Positions 1 through 7,300 of a stretch of DNA of 23,363 bases are shown here, one piece after another; the stretch's first letter is position 1, and the number at the start of each line of letters is the position of its first letter. This DNA comes from a virus. The notes below the pieces were generated by a model that worked only from the letters and a program-made list of their open reading frames with translations, did not search any database and was not told where the DNA came from. The translations under genes and the position numbers were made by a program. The stretch covers positions 1 through 23,363 of IMG/VR virus record IMGVR_UViG_3300012928_000045; one strand, written 5' to 3'.

Positions 1-1497
1 AAGATTGGTGACGGAGAAATTGGAACATCGGCACTCGCAAGTGCATGTATTACGGAGGCAAAATTAGCCTCAGGATCGGTCACAAGCAGTAAATTAGGTG
101 CATCATCCGTACAAACATCAGCCGTTGGAGATGCTCAAATTACTGCTGGAAAAATTGCATCAAATGCAATAAACTCTAGTAAAATGGACATGACTGCAAC
201 GTATGATTTTTCTGCTGGTAGTGTACAAGTCGCAACCCCGAGCAATTCAAACGATGCAGCGAATAAGAGCTATGTCGATTCTGTTGCTGCTGGATTGTCT
301 GTTAAAGAGAATGTCCGTGTTGCTACAGATAGCAATGTCGATATTTCTGATGCTCCTGCAAGCATTGACGGAGTGACCCTATCAAATAATGATAGAGTAC
401 TCCTTTTTGGTCAAACAGACCAAGCAGAAAACGGAGTATATGGTTTTGCCGGCGCTGGAAATGCAATGGCTCGTACTTCGGATATGGACAATGGGCAAGA
501 TTTCCCGGGAGCATTTTTCTTTGCTCTCGAGGGCAATACTTTTGATAACCAAGGTCTAGTCTGTATTAATGATACTGCTCCGACGCTTGGATCTACAAAT
601 ATTCAGTTTCAAAGATTTACCGGGCTTGGCTCCGTGTCTGTATCAGGTGGTCTGCAAAAGCAGGGCGATACAATATCAATCGCAGATGGAGGAGTCTCAA
701 CAGCAAAACTAGCTGACGGTTGTATAACTTCCGGGAAGGTATCCACAGGTGCGATTTTAACAGCAGCCGTTGGAAACGCTCAAATTACACAGGCAAAAAT
801 GGCCAATGATTCCGTTGGTTCAGATCAAATAATTGCATCATCTGTTGGTGCAAGTGAGCTTGCTAGCGATTCCGTGACGACAGTCAAAATCGCAGATGGT
901 AATATTACAACAAGCAAATTATCTAACAATAGCGTCTCCAGCGATAAATTACAATCAGCTAGTATACAAACTGTGCATGTTGGTGATGCACAAATTACTA
1001 ATGCAAAACTTGCCTCCGATTCAGTCGACTCAGCCCAAATCGCAGACGGTGCAATTAATGATTCGGCAATGTTATCAAACGGTGTTGTAGGTCAAAATCA
1101 ACTTGCATCGGCTTCGGTTTCGTCGGCAAAAATAGCATCAGGTGCTGTTGGGACAACTGCATTAGCTGATTCGTGCGTAAATTCGGATAAGCTATCTAAC
1201 TCTTCCGTGACAGCATCAAAACTTGGAATTACATTTGTACAACAAGGTTTTCAAATTTCCGGTAATTCAACCACAACATTAGATCTGTCACAAACTTTGC
1301 CAAGTAATTCTTTGAATTCAGTACTTGTATTTAAGAACGGTTTGTCTCTGCGCAACATGACAGCTCTTGGAGATACAGCAGCAGACGAGGATGAATTCTC
1401 AGTATCGGCTAATGGTGGATCTGGCGGTGTAGCAAGAATAACATTTGGAGATGCTTTGGCGAATGCTGACGGCATAATTGTTTGGTTCTTCCATTAG
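1..1497 (+). CDS. Tail-fibre-like virion protein, 3' part (start lies outside the window)
   Basis: The frame is open from the first base, so the N-terminus is missing; the ATG at 184 is internal. The visible 498 residues are six decapeptide repeats (bases 1-180), a globular block (about 190-660), eighteen more decapeptide repeats (about 688-1227) and a C-terminal domain. Each repeat has V/I at position 3 and L/I/V/M at position 8, pattern [GDNS]-x-V-x-S-x-K-L-A-[DNS], as in GGVSTAKLAD and DSVTTVKIAD; repeat 13 is one residue longer. The globular block begins with NKSYVDS and has SVKENVRVAT, DRVLLFGQTD and ENGVYGF, a pattern familiar from marine phage fibre and structural proteins. It probably forms an elongated trimeric virion appendage; this role is inferred. 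A terminator follows directly, so it ends a transcription unit. Confidence 0.75.
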   Translation, partial: KIGDGEIGTSALASACITEAKLASGSVTSSKLGASSVQTSAVGDAQITAGKIASNAINSSKMDMTATYDFSAGSVQVATPSNSNDAANKSYVDSVAAGLSVKENVRVATDSNVDISDAPASIDGVTLSNNDRVLLFGQTDQAENGVYGFAGAGNAMARTSDMDNGQDFPGAFFFALEGNTFDNQGLVCINDTAPTLGSTNIQFQRFTGLGSVSVSGGLQKQGDTISIADGGVSTAKLADGCITSGKVSTGAILTAAVGNAQITQAKMANDSVGSDQIIASSVGASELASDSVTTVKIADGNITTSKLSNNSVSSDKLQSASIQTVHVGDAQITNAKLASDSVDSAQIADGAINDSAMLSNGVVGQNQLASASVSSAKIASGAVGTTALADSCVNSDKLSNSSVTASKLGITFVQQGFQISGNSTTTLDLSQTLPSNSLNSVLVFKNGLSLRNMTALGDTAADEDEFSVSANGGSGGVARITFGDALANADGIIVWFFH

Positions 1498-1518
1498 ATT
1501 TTAAGATTCGTACTGTGT

Positions 1519-1548
1519 AGCCCGGCCTGATGTGGTCGGGCTTTTTTT
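1519..1548 (+). terminator. Rho-independent terminator after the fibre-like gene
   Basis: AGCCCGGCC (1519-1527) pairs with GGTCGGGCT (1534-1542) across a six-base loop, with one G-T wobble, and runs into seven Ts (1542-1548). It sits about 20 bases after the fibre stop codon. Confidence 0.9.
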
Positions 1549-1558
1549 ATGCTATAAA
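1544..1558 (+). promoter_or_regulatory. Possible extended -10 promoter directly after the terminator
   Basis: TGCTATAAA at 1550-1558 fits an extended -10 (TGn then a TATAAT-like hexamer). The 13-mer TTTTTATGCTATA (1544-1556) recurs exactly at 2164-2176 before the capsid gene, which supports a phage promoter element. No good -35 is visible, and the T-run belongs to the terminator. Confidence 0.4.
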
Positions 1559-1561
1559 AAG

Positions 1562-1629
1562 TTATACACAAGTTATACACAGCCTATGAATAACTTTATA
1601 CACAAGTTATACACAGCCTATGAATAACT
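1562..1629 (+). repeat. Perfect 34-bp tandem repeat with four DnaA-box-like 9-mers
   Basis: Bases 1562-1595 and 1596-1629 are identical. Each unit holds TTATACACA twice, 11 bases apart: 1562, 1573, 1596 and 1607. This 9-mer fits the DnaA-box consensus TTWTNCACA. AAGTTAT (1604-1610) and ATAACTT (1624-1630) also form a short inverted repeat. The block lies between a terminator and the start of the next gene. It could be a host-DnaA-dependent replication origin, a DnaA-controlled promoter region or a DnaA-titrating site; the sequence alone does not decide. Confidence 0.75.
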
Positions 1630-1647
1630 TTTTTCAAGGGGTGAATC

Positions 1648-2136
1648 ATGGCAAAAGCGAAGATACAAAAGAAGTATACAAAAGGACTTGGAAAGAGTAC
1701 AGCCGCGAGACGTAAAGCCGAGTTTCGCAAACGAATCGAGGGGAAGAGGACCGGAGCCGCACGATTTAAACCAGTGGCCGGAGACACAAAGAAGACCAGA
1801 CCAAGCAAATACACTTTGAGCGCAAAGAAGCTCAGGGAAGAAGTACGAGATGCAACCAGCAAAATGAAGACCGGCAAACAGCAGGAGAGATTTATTAAAG
1901 GAGTCGCAAAAGTGACAGGAATCTCCAAAGGGATTATCGATCAGGTTTACAAAAGAGGACTAGCCGCATGGGCTGTTGGTCATCGTCCGGGAGCAACGCA
2001 ATCTCAATGGGCACGCGCTAGAGTTTATTCATTCTTGCAAAAAGGCGGAGCTGTAACGAAGGGGCCTGATCGTGAGCTTTATGACAAAGCAAAAAAACAA
2101 CTATCAAAAAAAAGTTCAGGTTTTCGTTTGAAATAA
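1648..2136 (+). CDS. Basic phage protein with DUF5824-like block
   Basis: 162 residues, very rich in Lys and Arg throughout. The start has a strong Shine-Dalgarno (AAGGGG, 1636-1641) seven bases from the ATG. The first 60 residues look disordered and basic. Residues 104-130 carry GLAAWAVGHRPGA followed by QWARARVYSFL, the block I recognise as the phage-associated DUF5824-type family; its biochemical role is not known to me. It sits alone between the DnaA-box repeats and the capsid promoter. Its position before the capsid gene, where scaffold or protease genes often lie, and its charge would fit a DNA- or head-associated protein, but that is inference. Confidence 0.75.
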   Translation: MAKAKIQKKYTKGLGKSTAARRKAEFRKRIEGKRTGAARFKPVAGDTKKTRPSKYTLSAKKLREEVRDATSKMKTGKQQERFIKGVAKVTGISKGIIDQVYKRGLAAWAVGHRPGATQSQWARARVYSFLQKGGAVTKGPDRELYDKAKKQLSKKSSGFRLK

Positions 2137-2151
2137 TGCAAACAACAAAAC

Positions 2152-2178
2152 TTGCACAATAGATTTTTATGCTATACT
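2152..2178 (+). promoter_or_regulatory. Promoter for the major capsid gene
   Basis: Extended -10 TGCTATACT (2170-2178) with a possible -35 TTGCAC (2152-2157) at a short 15-base spacing. The 13-mer TTTTTATGCTATA here matches 1544-1556. It leaves an untranslated leader of about 80 bases before the capsid ATG, in which I see no clear further signal. Confidence 0.55.
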
Positions 2179-2267
2179 AGGATAGATAATACAGCAGGGT
2201 ACGGTCGCGCCGGTAACAGCAGAAGAGCCCAAAGCACACCAATAAACCCTAATGAATGGAGGCCATA

Positions 2268-3236
2268 ATGGCAACTTCAAACCCAATTACGTTTGACAAC
2301 GTTTCTGCTTCTGGCGGTCTTGTCGGAAATTTACGACTTGAAGCAATGATCTCCCAAGAGATCAACCTACTTTTAAAAGATACAGCAAACCTAAGAAATA
2401 CTGCTCTTCTTAGCTATCAAGGCAGCATTAACGGCACTGGATCAGATACCGTTCGTGTACGTCTCGCCGGTTTAGATGGTTTTGATTCAATGGCAGCAGC
2501 GACATCAGAAAATCATGATCACTCTTCTGATACAACAGCGTTGACAGTGCAAACAGCCGATCTTGTCGCGGCTCGTCAATACATCATTTATGAGATTGAC
2601 GATCTTGCTTCAATGACTGGATTTGGCGGATCTGATATCGATCCCTTCCGTCTTGCACAAAGCATTGCAGGAAGCTATGAAACACGCTTTGCAGAACTAA
2701 CCGGATCAGCAGCCGCATCTTTGACTGCAACAGCCGGCGCAAATACCACAACTCTATCCGTGGACGATTTCTTTGATGCTATCTTTTCTCTTGAACAAGC
2801 AGCGTCAGGGGCAGGTGCTCCGGGTCCATACGCGGTGGTTTTAGCTCCCAAGGCATTGACAGAGCTGCAAGACTCTCTTCGCAATGAGACCGGGAACGCA
2901 ATAAGCCGCATGCAATCATCTATGGACATGTTGCAAGCCAAGGGTGAAAACTTTGTAGGTAATTTATTTGGCGTTGACGTATATCGAAGTAAGCATGTTA
3001 ACGAAAACCTTTCTGCCGGATTTGACAACTATATGATTTCGCCTGGCTGTATCGGATATGTTGACGGTATTCCCGTCGGTGTACGCGGTTCTGCTGATCT
3101 TATGTCTATGGGCAAAATTGTTTGTGAATTTGACCGTCGTCCTATGTCAAGCAGCACATTTATAGTGGGTCATGGGTACGTGGGACTTGGACTGATCAAT
3201 GCAGACAAGGGCGTCAAGCTTCTTTCAAAACGATAG
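2268..3236 (+). CDS. Major capsid protein (HK97-type fold, inferred)
   Basis: 322 residues from ATG 2268, chosen because GGAGG (2258-2262) sits five bases before it; the in-frame ATG at 2256 has no ribosome site. The protein has the composition and layout of a siphovirus major capsid protein: a short N-terminus without an obvious cleaved delta domain, and a C-terminal half with segments such as GPYAVVLAPKALTEL, NLFGVDVYRSKHV and MISPGCIGYV, then a basic end (VKLLSKR). It would form the icosahedral shell. It has its own promoter and is followed at once by a strong hairpin terminator, which fits high expression of this gene alone. No scaffold or maturation protease gene lies just upstream. Confidence 0.85.
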   Translation: MATSNPITFDNVSASGGLVGNLRLEAMISQEINLLLKDTANLRNTALLSYQGSINGTGSDTVRVRLAGLDGFDSMAAATSENHDHSSDTTALTVQTADLVAARQYIIYEIDDLASMTGFGGSDIDPFRLAQSIAGSYETRFAELTGSAAASLTATAGANTTTLSVDDFFDAIFSLEQAASGAGAPGPYAVVLAPKALTELQDSLRNETGNAISRMQSSMDMLQAKGENFVGNLFGVDVYRSKHVNENLSAGFDNYMISPGCIGYVDGIPVGVRGSADLMSMGKIVCEFDRRPMSSSTFIVGHGYVGLGLINADKGVKLLSKR

Positions 3237-3245
3237 ATTCGCTTT

Positions 3246-3310
3246 GTTGGGAGACTTCAGAGTTTTAAATTCTGTAGTCTCCAAACTCTGCGAGTCTCCC
3301 AACTCTTTTT
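3246..3310 (+). terminator. Large hairpin terminator with loop complementary to the next ribosome-binding site
   Basis: Outer stem GTTGGGAGACT (3246-3256) with AGTCTCCCAAC (3293-3303); inner stem CAGAGTTT (3258-3265) with AAACTCTG (3283-3290); then TCTTTTT (3304-3310). This is a strong intrinsic-terminator shape. The 17-base loop contains TGTAGTCTCC (3273-3282), complementary to GGAGACTACA (3315-3324), the Shine-Dalgarno of the next gene; with flanking bases the match is 12 nt. Pairing would form a pseudoknot hiding that ribosome site. Confidence 0.85.
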
Positions 3311-3324
3311 AATTGGAGACTACA

Positions 3325-3984
3325 ATGGACTACACAAATTTTTCCCAGCCATGGGAAGAGAAAACGCAAAATCAAACGCGTATACCAAAAAAGGCAAACA
3401 GTCGTTTTATTTTTGCACATAACCCTGAAAATTGGCAATTAAAAGTGTTTGACACGTACACGACTAATACAGACGGCAAAAAGAAAAAGGAAAAAATTCC
3501 TTTGCTTCTTCCGGTATTGTCAAGTATTCCAGAGACTCCCGGAGTAAATGGAACAAGAGCAGTAGGAGGACGAATCGATTCTTCTATTATGCGCACAAAT
3601 TTACAAGATCAAGGTTGGACACTGCTAGATCCAACAAAACACGATTATATGCGCGTGTATCCTGCACACAGGGGTAACTATCACACATCAAAATGGATTC
3701 GCCTTGAAAAAGTCGGACGACGAGTAATAGAGCACTTTGATCAGGACGCCTTTGATCAATGGCGATTATCTCTTATGAGAGACGGTATCTTAAATCATCC
3801 TCATCCACAAATAGCATCTTTGAAGCTGATCGGGATGAATAGAGCTCTAAGCAGACTGGAAAGGGACCAGCACATACCAGAGGTGGCGAACAGACTTAAA
3901 TCAAAACAAGAAGAGCTGCGTCTTACAAAAAAAGCAATCAAACGAGTCGAAGATCTTGGGGCTGGAGCATACAATGTCCGATAG
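3325..3984 (+). CDS. Unknown phage protein after the capsid gene
   Basis: 219 residues from ATG 3325, six bases after GGAG (3315-3318); an in-frame TTG at 3313 also exists but would place the ribosome site inside the gene. I do not recognise the family. The N-terminal half is basic and polar (KKKKEK stretch near residue 50); the C-terminal half looks helical, with LSRLERDQ and a charged run around ELRLTKKAIKRVED. Its place between capsid and joining genes suggests a head-related or accessory role, without direct evidence. Its translation may be controlled by the upstream hairpin. Its end overlaps the next small gene by 11 bases. Confidence 0.75.
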   Translation: MDYTNFSQPWEEKTQNQTRIPKKANSRFIFAHNPENWQLKVFDTYTTNTDGKKKKEKIPLLLPVLSSIPETPGVNGTRAVGGRIDSSIMRTNLQDQGWTLLDPTKHDYMRVYPAHRGNYHTSKWIRLEKVGRRVIEHFDQDAFDQWRLSLMRDGILNHPHPQIASLKLIGMNRALSRLERDQHIPEVANRLKSKQEELRLTKKAIKRVEDLGAGAYNVR

Positions 3985-4114
3985 CAGCGAAAGAGCGGCA
4001 ATTAATCGTATTGCTCAAAAAGTGGCACAGCAATCAAACATCTCACATAACGACGCTCGTCAAATAGTTGTTAAACACTTGACCCGAGCACACAACAAGA
4101 AAAGGAGTCAATAA
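3974..4114 (+). CDS. Small unknown protein (46 residues)
   Basis: ATG 3974 lies six bases after GGAG (3964-3967); the frame reads 46 residues beginning MSDSSERAAINRIAQK and stops at 4112-4114. It overlaps the previous gene by 11 bases and its stop overlaps the next ATG by one base, the packing expected of a real translated gene. The sequence looks helical (AINRIAQKVAQQ, then ARQIVVKHL) and ends basic. A short helix-turn-helix is possible, but function is unknown. Confidence 0.7.
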   Translation: MSDSSERAAINRIAQKVAQQSNISHNDARQIVVKHLTRAHNKKRSQ

Positions 4115-4440
4115 TGGCATACACAGACAAAGCAGAATTTAAAATACCAAGACACATTGTATTGCAAGGTGGGGTTAACGTTGAATCAATTACAAGCGTT
4201 CGCCTACTTAGTTACAAAGATTCGCAAGTACAGATATTGGACAATAGTACTGTTGGAGCTATTGACTGTAAACTCCCAGAAGCAAAAGAAGGCGCATTCT
4301 TTTTTATTCATAATACTGGCTCTCAAGCGATTCATGTCAGAAACGCAGGAGCAACAGTCACATTTGCTATTCTTGCAACCGGCGAGGGCTGTATGGTCGC
4401 GTCATCTGCATCTGAATATCATCTGGTGATGAAGGCATAA
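4114..4440 (+). CDS. Small beta-rich virion-type protein, unknown
   Basis: 108 residues; the start overlaps the preceding stop by one base and has AAAGGAG (4101-4107) as ribosome site. It contains no charged helices and alternates hydrophobic and polar residues (ITSVRLLSYKDSQVQIL, GAFFFIHNTGSQAIHV), suggesting a small beta-barrel or sandwich. In this position, near the capsid gene, head decoration or spike proteins are common, and that is the best guess; no family-defining motif is visible. Confidence 0.7.
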   Translation: MAYTDKAEFKIPRHIVLQGGVNVESITSVRLLSYKDSQVQILDNSTVGAIDCKLPEAKEGAFFFIHNTGSQAIHVRNAGATVTFAILATGEGCMVASSASEYHLVMKA

Positions 4441-4442
4441 TC

Positions 4443-5210
4443 ATGTCGTCGTCTACTCCATACGCGGCACAAATACGAGCAATCGAACTGCTCGAGAGAG
4501 GGAAGGCACAGACGTCTGAGCTCAAACTATTTCGTGATGGTGCGCAGCTTGTACCAACAGCCGCAACATATACCCTAATCAAGCCAACAGGAGCGGATCT
4601 TCTGACGGGTCAGACAGCATCCATTGATCCATCTGGTACAGTCTCCTATGCTCATTCAGCCGAGCAGCTTAAGGCATCGGAGAATCTAGGAGAAGGGTAT
4701 GTGCAAGAGTGGACAATCACAATTGATGGCGAAGAGTATCTCTTTCGCCGAATGGCGGCTTTGGTCCGTCGGAGACTATATCCAGTTGTATCAGACATTG
4801 ATCTTACAGCGACATATTCAGATTTAGATAATTTACGGCCATCATCATTGACGAGTTATCAACAATATATAGATGATGCTTGGTATCAAATTTTGCGAAG
4901 AATACGAAATCGAGGTATGGGATACGAGTACTTGATGATGAGCGCCGAATCATTCTTTGAAGCGCATCGTCATTTAAGTTTATATCTAATTTTTCGTGAC
5001 TTTCATTCCTCTTTGGGTCAATCAAACGGACGTTATCTTGATCTTGCAAACGAACATTATCGTTTATATCGAGATGAATTTGATTCGATAAATTTCATTT
5101 ATGATGAGGACCATGACGGAGAGGCAGACGATCCAAACAAACGAACCAGAGGACAGCCAACAATCTTTCTTAATCGTCCCGGTCAATACTATAGACGGAG
5201 ACGAATATAA
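4443..5210 (+). CDS. Head-tail connector/adaptor-type protein
   Basis: 255 residues. Residues 1-110 look like a beta-rich domain; from about 115 the segment YPVVSDIDLTATYSDL, then SYQQYIDDAWYQILRRIRNRG, resembles the N-terminal helices of head-tail connectors (gp6-like adaptors). The C-terminus is rich in Arg and Tyr (YYRRRRI). Such proteins form the ring between portal and tail. The gene sits between head genes and the tail terminator, the usual place. The N-terminal extension is longer than in simple adaptors, so it may be a two-domain version. The stop overlaps the next ATG by one base. Confidence 0.55.
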   Translation: MSSSTPYAAQIRAIELLERGKAQTSELKLFRDGAQLVPTAATYTLIKPTGADLLTGQTASIDPSGTVSYAHSAEQLKASENLGEGYVQEWTITIDGEEYLFRRMAALVRRRLYPVVSDIDLTATYSDLDNLRPSSLTSYQQYIDDAWYQILRRIRNRGMGYEYLMMSAESFFEAHRHLSLYLIFRDFHSSLGQSNGRYLDLANEHYRLYRDEFDSINFIYDEDHDGEADDPNKRTRGQPTIFLNRPGQYYRRRRI

Positions 5211-5641
5211 TGACTGTTTCTGTGCGAGAGGTTCAACGAGTCTTATCAATCAAAATTGGTGACTTAACAGGTTATCGAGAGGTCCGACAATTGCCCGAGC
5301 TTTTCGGTCGAACACAAAATACTCTTGCACATTTAGGTTTCGCTGTAGAAGTATCAAGCACTCAGCAGGCAAACGACAGACAGCGCATTGCGGTTGGTCT
5401 GTATGTCGATACAAGCGTTAAAATAAAATTGGCATATCGTCTCCGGCCGCATGATCTAATATTAGATTACGGTAACGCTCTTGACAAAGAGCAAAATGTT
5501 ATCAAAACACTAATGCAAAGAAATTTTGCAAAAGGAATTGAAGTTCGATTTTTGAGGGCTACGCGTCGGACACCAGATTCACAAGAATACTTAATTTCTG
5601 AAATAGATTTGCAAGTTTTACACACTATACAATTAACTTAA
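5210..5641 (+). CDS. Tail terminator/tail completion-type protein
   Basis: 143 residues. The layout fits lambda gpU-like tail terminators: an N-terminal helix, then HLGFAVEVSSTQQ, IAVGLYVDTSVKIKLAYRLRPHD and a C-terminal strand ending in LQVLHTIQLT. Such proteins stop tail-tube growth and join the tail to the head. It lies between the putative connector and the tail tube gene, the conserved place for this function. No catalytic residues are expected. The assignment rests on order, size and strand pattern. Confidence 0.6.
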   Translation: MTVSVREVQRVLSIKIGDLTGYREVRQLPELFGRTQNTLAHLGFAVEVSSTQQANDRQRIAVGLYVDTSVKIKLAYRLRPHDLILDYGNALDKEQNVIKTLMQRNFAKGIEVRFLRATRRTPDSQEYLISEIDLQVLHTIQLT

Positions 5642-5652
5642 AAGGAGCAAAA

Positions 5653-6153
5653 ATGGCTTACTCAAATTTACCAAAGACTCGAAGAGATGGAGTCATTACA
5701 TTAAAAGACGGCACAGGAACTCCCGTAACCCTTGAAGTCGCATTCGAAGAAGGGAATCTGACTTTTGATACACCAAAAGCAGCGCAAACAGTCATACGAG
5801 ACAGAGGCACAATCAGCACAGTCAGGAAAGGCGATGATGAGCCAGCAGCTAGCGGATCTTTTAGTGCTAATTTCCGCCAATTCACAGACGGATCTGAAGC
5901 CGGATCAATTCTTGATTTCATAAATAAAACAGGTCACTACAGTAGTAATGTGTCGACTGGAAGCACAGGCACACCATTTGTAGAGTTTTATTGTATTGAT
6001 ATTGTGTATGAATGTGACGCACAATCTCTTGGAGACGATGCAGCGACATCGGCAACACTTGCCGCCTGCGTGGTCACTGCTTCTTTCTCTGAGGGAGATC
6101 CGAGCAGCTTCACTTTGAATTTTACTTGTTATCAGGGCGTTACATACGCATAA
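5653..6153 (+). CDS. Major tail (tube) protein
   Basis: 166 residues, ribosome site AAAGGAG (5641-5647) six bases before the ATG. The protein is rich in Thr, Ser and Gly with alternating strands (DGVITLKDGTGTPVTLEVAFEE, FSANFRQFTDG, TASFSEGDPSSFTLNFTCYQG), as expected of siphovirus tail tube subunits, which stack as hexamer rings along the tape measure. It stands directly before the frameshifting chaperone pair, the classic order tube - chaperones - tape measure. Confidence 0.75.
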   Translation: MAYSNLPKTRRDGVITLKDGTGTPVTLEVAFEEGNLTFDTPKAAQTVIRDRGTISTVRKGDDEPAASGSFSANFRQFTDGSEAGSILDFINKTGHYSSNVSTGSTGTPFVEFYCIDIVYECDAQSLGDDAATSATLAACVVTASFSEGDPSSFTLNFTCYQGVTYA

Positions 6154-6171
6154 ACAAAATCGGGAGACTAC

Positions 6172-6549
6172 ATGAAAATCAATATAAAAAAATTGGGAGG
6201 AGAGATTAATCTCTCAACTCCTAGTTTGGCAACATGTTTCGAATTTGTGTCGCTATGGTCTGCCGAGACAGACAATGCTATGCTTGCTCGTCTTTGCGCT
6301 GGTTCAATTGGAGTATGCATTGATCACGCTGCAAAATTACCAAAATATAGACCTAATAAGCATCGTGCTTCTCAGTATGGTCATTTGTGCCTTGATCGTC
6401 TTCTTGGAGAGGGAGTAACGGCTTCTGTGATTTATGAAGAAGGAATAAAATGCCTTTCTTTTATGAGCACAAAAATACCGACAGAGGCAGAGGTCGACGA
6501 AAGAGCAAATTTTTCCTCTACTCAAAAGCCGGACATCTCGACAGATTAG
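6172..6549 (+). CDS. Tail assembly chaperone, short form (gpG-like)
   Basis: 125 residues, ribosome site GGGAG before the ATG at 6172. Small, mixed-charge protein between tail tube and tape measure, where lambda G lies. It does not itself resemble lambda G by motif; the assignment comes from position and from the overlapping -1 frame that begins at a canonical slip site. Such chaperones bind the tape measure and tail tube subunits during assembly and are absent from the finished virion. This short form is the expected major product. Confidence 0.75.
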   Translation: MKINIKKLGGEINLSTPSLATCFEFVSLWSAETDNAMLARLCAGSIGVCIDHAAKLPKYRPNKHRASQYGHLCLDRLLGEGVTASVIYEEGIKCLSFMSTKIPTEAEVDERANFSSTQKPDISTD

Positions 6550-6731
6550 CACTACGATTGTGTCGCTTTTGGGGTCAAGCTCCCGGTTGGTTTACAAATC
6601 TACCCCCACAGACTCAGACAGACTTGATTGCAGATTATATTCTTGAACATGAGTCACAAAAAGACAGAGACGAAAGAAAAAAGCGGTATAATGTACAACA
6701 AGCAAGACGAATAAGGGAGCGCATGACATGA
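6172..6731 (+). CDS. Tail assembly chaperone, -1 frameshifted long form (gpGT-like)
   Basis: Reading begins as the short form, slips back one base at A AAT TTT (6507-6513) and continues in the other frame from 6513 to the stop at 6729-6731. The product would be 114 residues from the first frame plus 72 from the second, 186 in all. The second frame extends 180 bases past the short-form stop and has no ribosome site of its own; an ATG at 6450 is out of context. Its end is charged (ESQKDRDERKK) and overlaps the next start as ATGA. The ratio of the two forms is normally critical for tail assembly in this system. Confidence 0.75.
6507..6571 (+). promoter_or_regulatory. Programmed -1 frameshift signal
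   Basis: The slippery heptamer A AAT TTT is in the correct phase of the upstream frame (codons GCA AAT TTT). Nine bases later a stem-loop starts: CAAAAGC (6523-6529) with GCTTTTG (6565-6571), and GACA (6532-6535) with TGTC (6561-6564). Heptamer, spacing and stimulator match known -1 sites. Confidence 0.8.
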
Positions 6732-7297
6732 GCAAAGTTTTTTTTAAACATGGTAATGCTGCCGTTGGAGTATCAGACGAACTAGAGAGACTTGTCAATC
6801 AGCTTCTTGACGCTAATCCAATTATTAAAAAAACCATGCAGAACGAGGTCGAGGACATCTATCAAGAGGCATATCGTAATTGGCCTGTACGCATAGAGCC
6901 TCCAAAGAGCGCACGAAGCAAGATGATGTCTGAGGTTTCTCGACTTAGGCGAGCAGGTAAAACAGGACCTCAAGCGTATGCAATTGCAAAGAGCATGGAG
7001 GACAGAGGCAAGTTTGTACCGGGTGACGCATCAGAAGCAAAAATATCAGACCAGAGCCAAGACTCAAAAAACAAACTAGAAAGAGGGATCATGATAGATG
7101 GTTCTGATATTGTTGCTTTTGTCCGTAACAATGCTCCGTATGCGTGGGCAATAAAAACAGGTCAATACACAATTAACGATTTAGCTTTTGGGACACGTAC
7201 TTGTAACGAATTGTTATGGCAACCAATGCAAAATGCAGGTAAAAAACTTGTCGATGTGTTGGCAGACGATTTAATTAATCAGGCAAAGAAGGGATAA
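6728..7297 (+). CDS. Tail/head-completion-type protein (HK97 gp10-like, tentative)
   Basis: 189 residues, ATG overlapping the previous stop as ATGA. Residues 20-60 look like the helical start of gp10-like tail completion proteins (LERLVNQLLDANP, IYQEAYRNWPVR), and the end has APYAWAIKTGQ and LWQPMQNAGKKLVDVLADD, again typical of that group. Between them is an insert with RAGKTGPQAYAIAKSMEDRGKF, which resembles a short phage-associated helical motif also hinted at in the protein at 22917-23324. Its site between chaperones and tape measure is unusual for gp10, so the role is tentative. Confidence 0.5.
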   Translation: MSKVFFKHGNAAVGVSDELERLVNQLLDANPIIKKTMQNEVEDIYQEAYRNWPVRIEPPKSARSKMMSEVSRLRRAGKTGPQAYAIAKSMEDRGKFVPGDASEAKISDQSQDSKNKLERGIMIDGSDIVAFVRNNAPYAWAIKTGQYTINDLAFGTRTCNELLWQPMQNAGKKLVDVLADDLINQAKKG

Positions 7298-7300
7298 AAA

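Noticed and set aside
3313-3324. TTG start for the gene after the capsid
   Set aside because: It lies on the Shine-Dalgarno itself; ATG 3325 has correct spacing.
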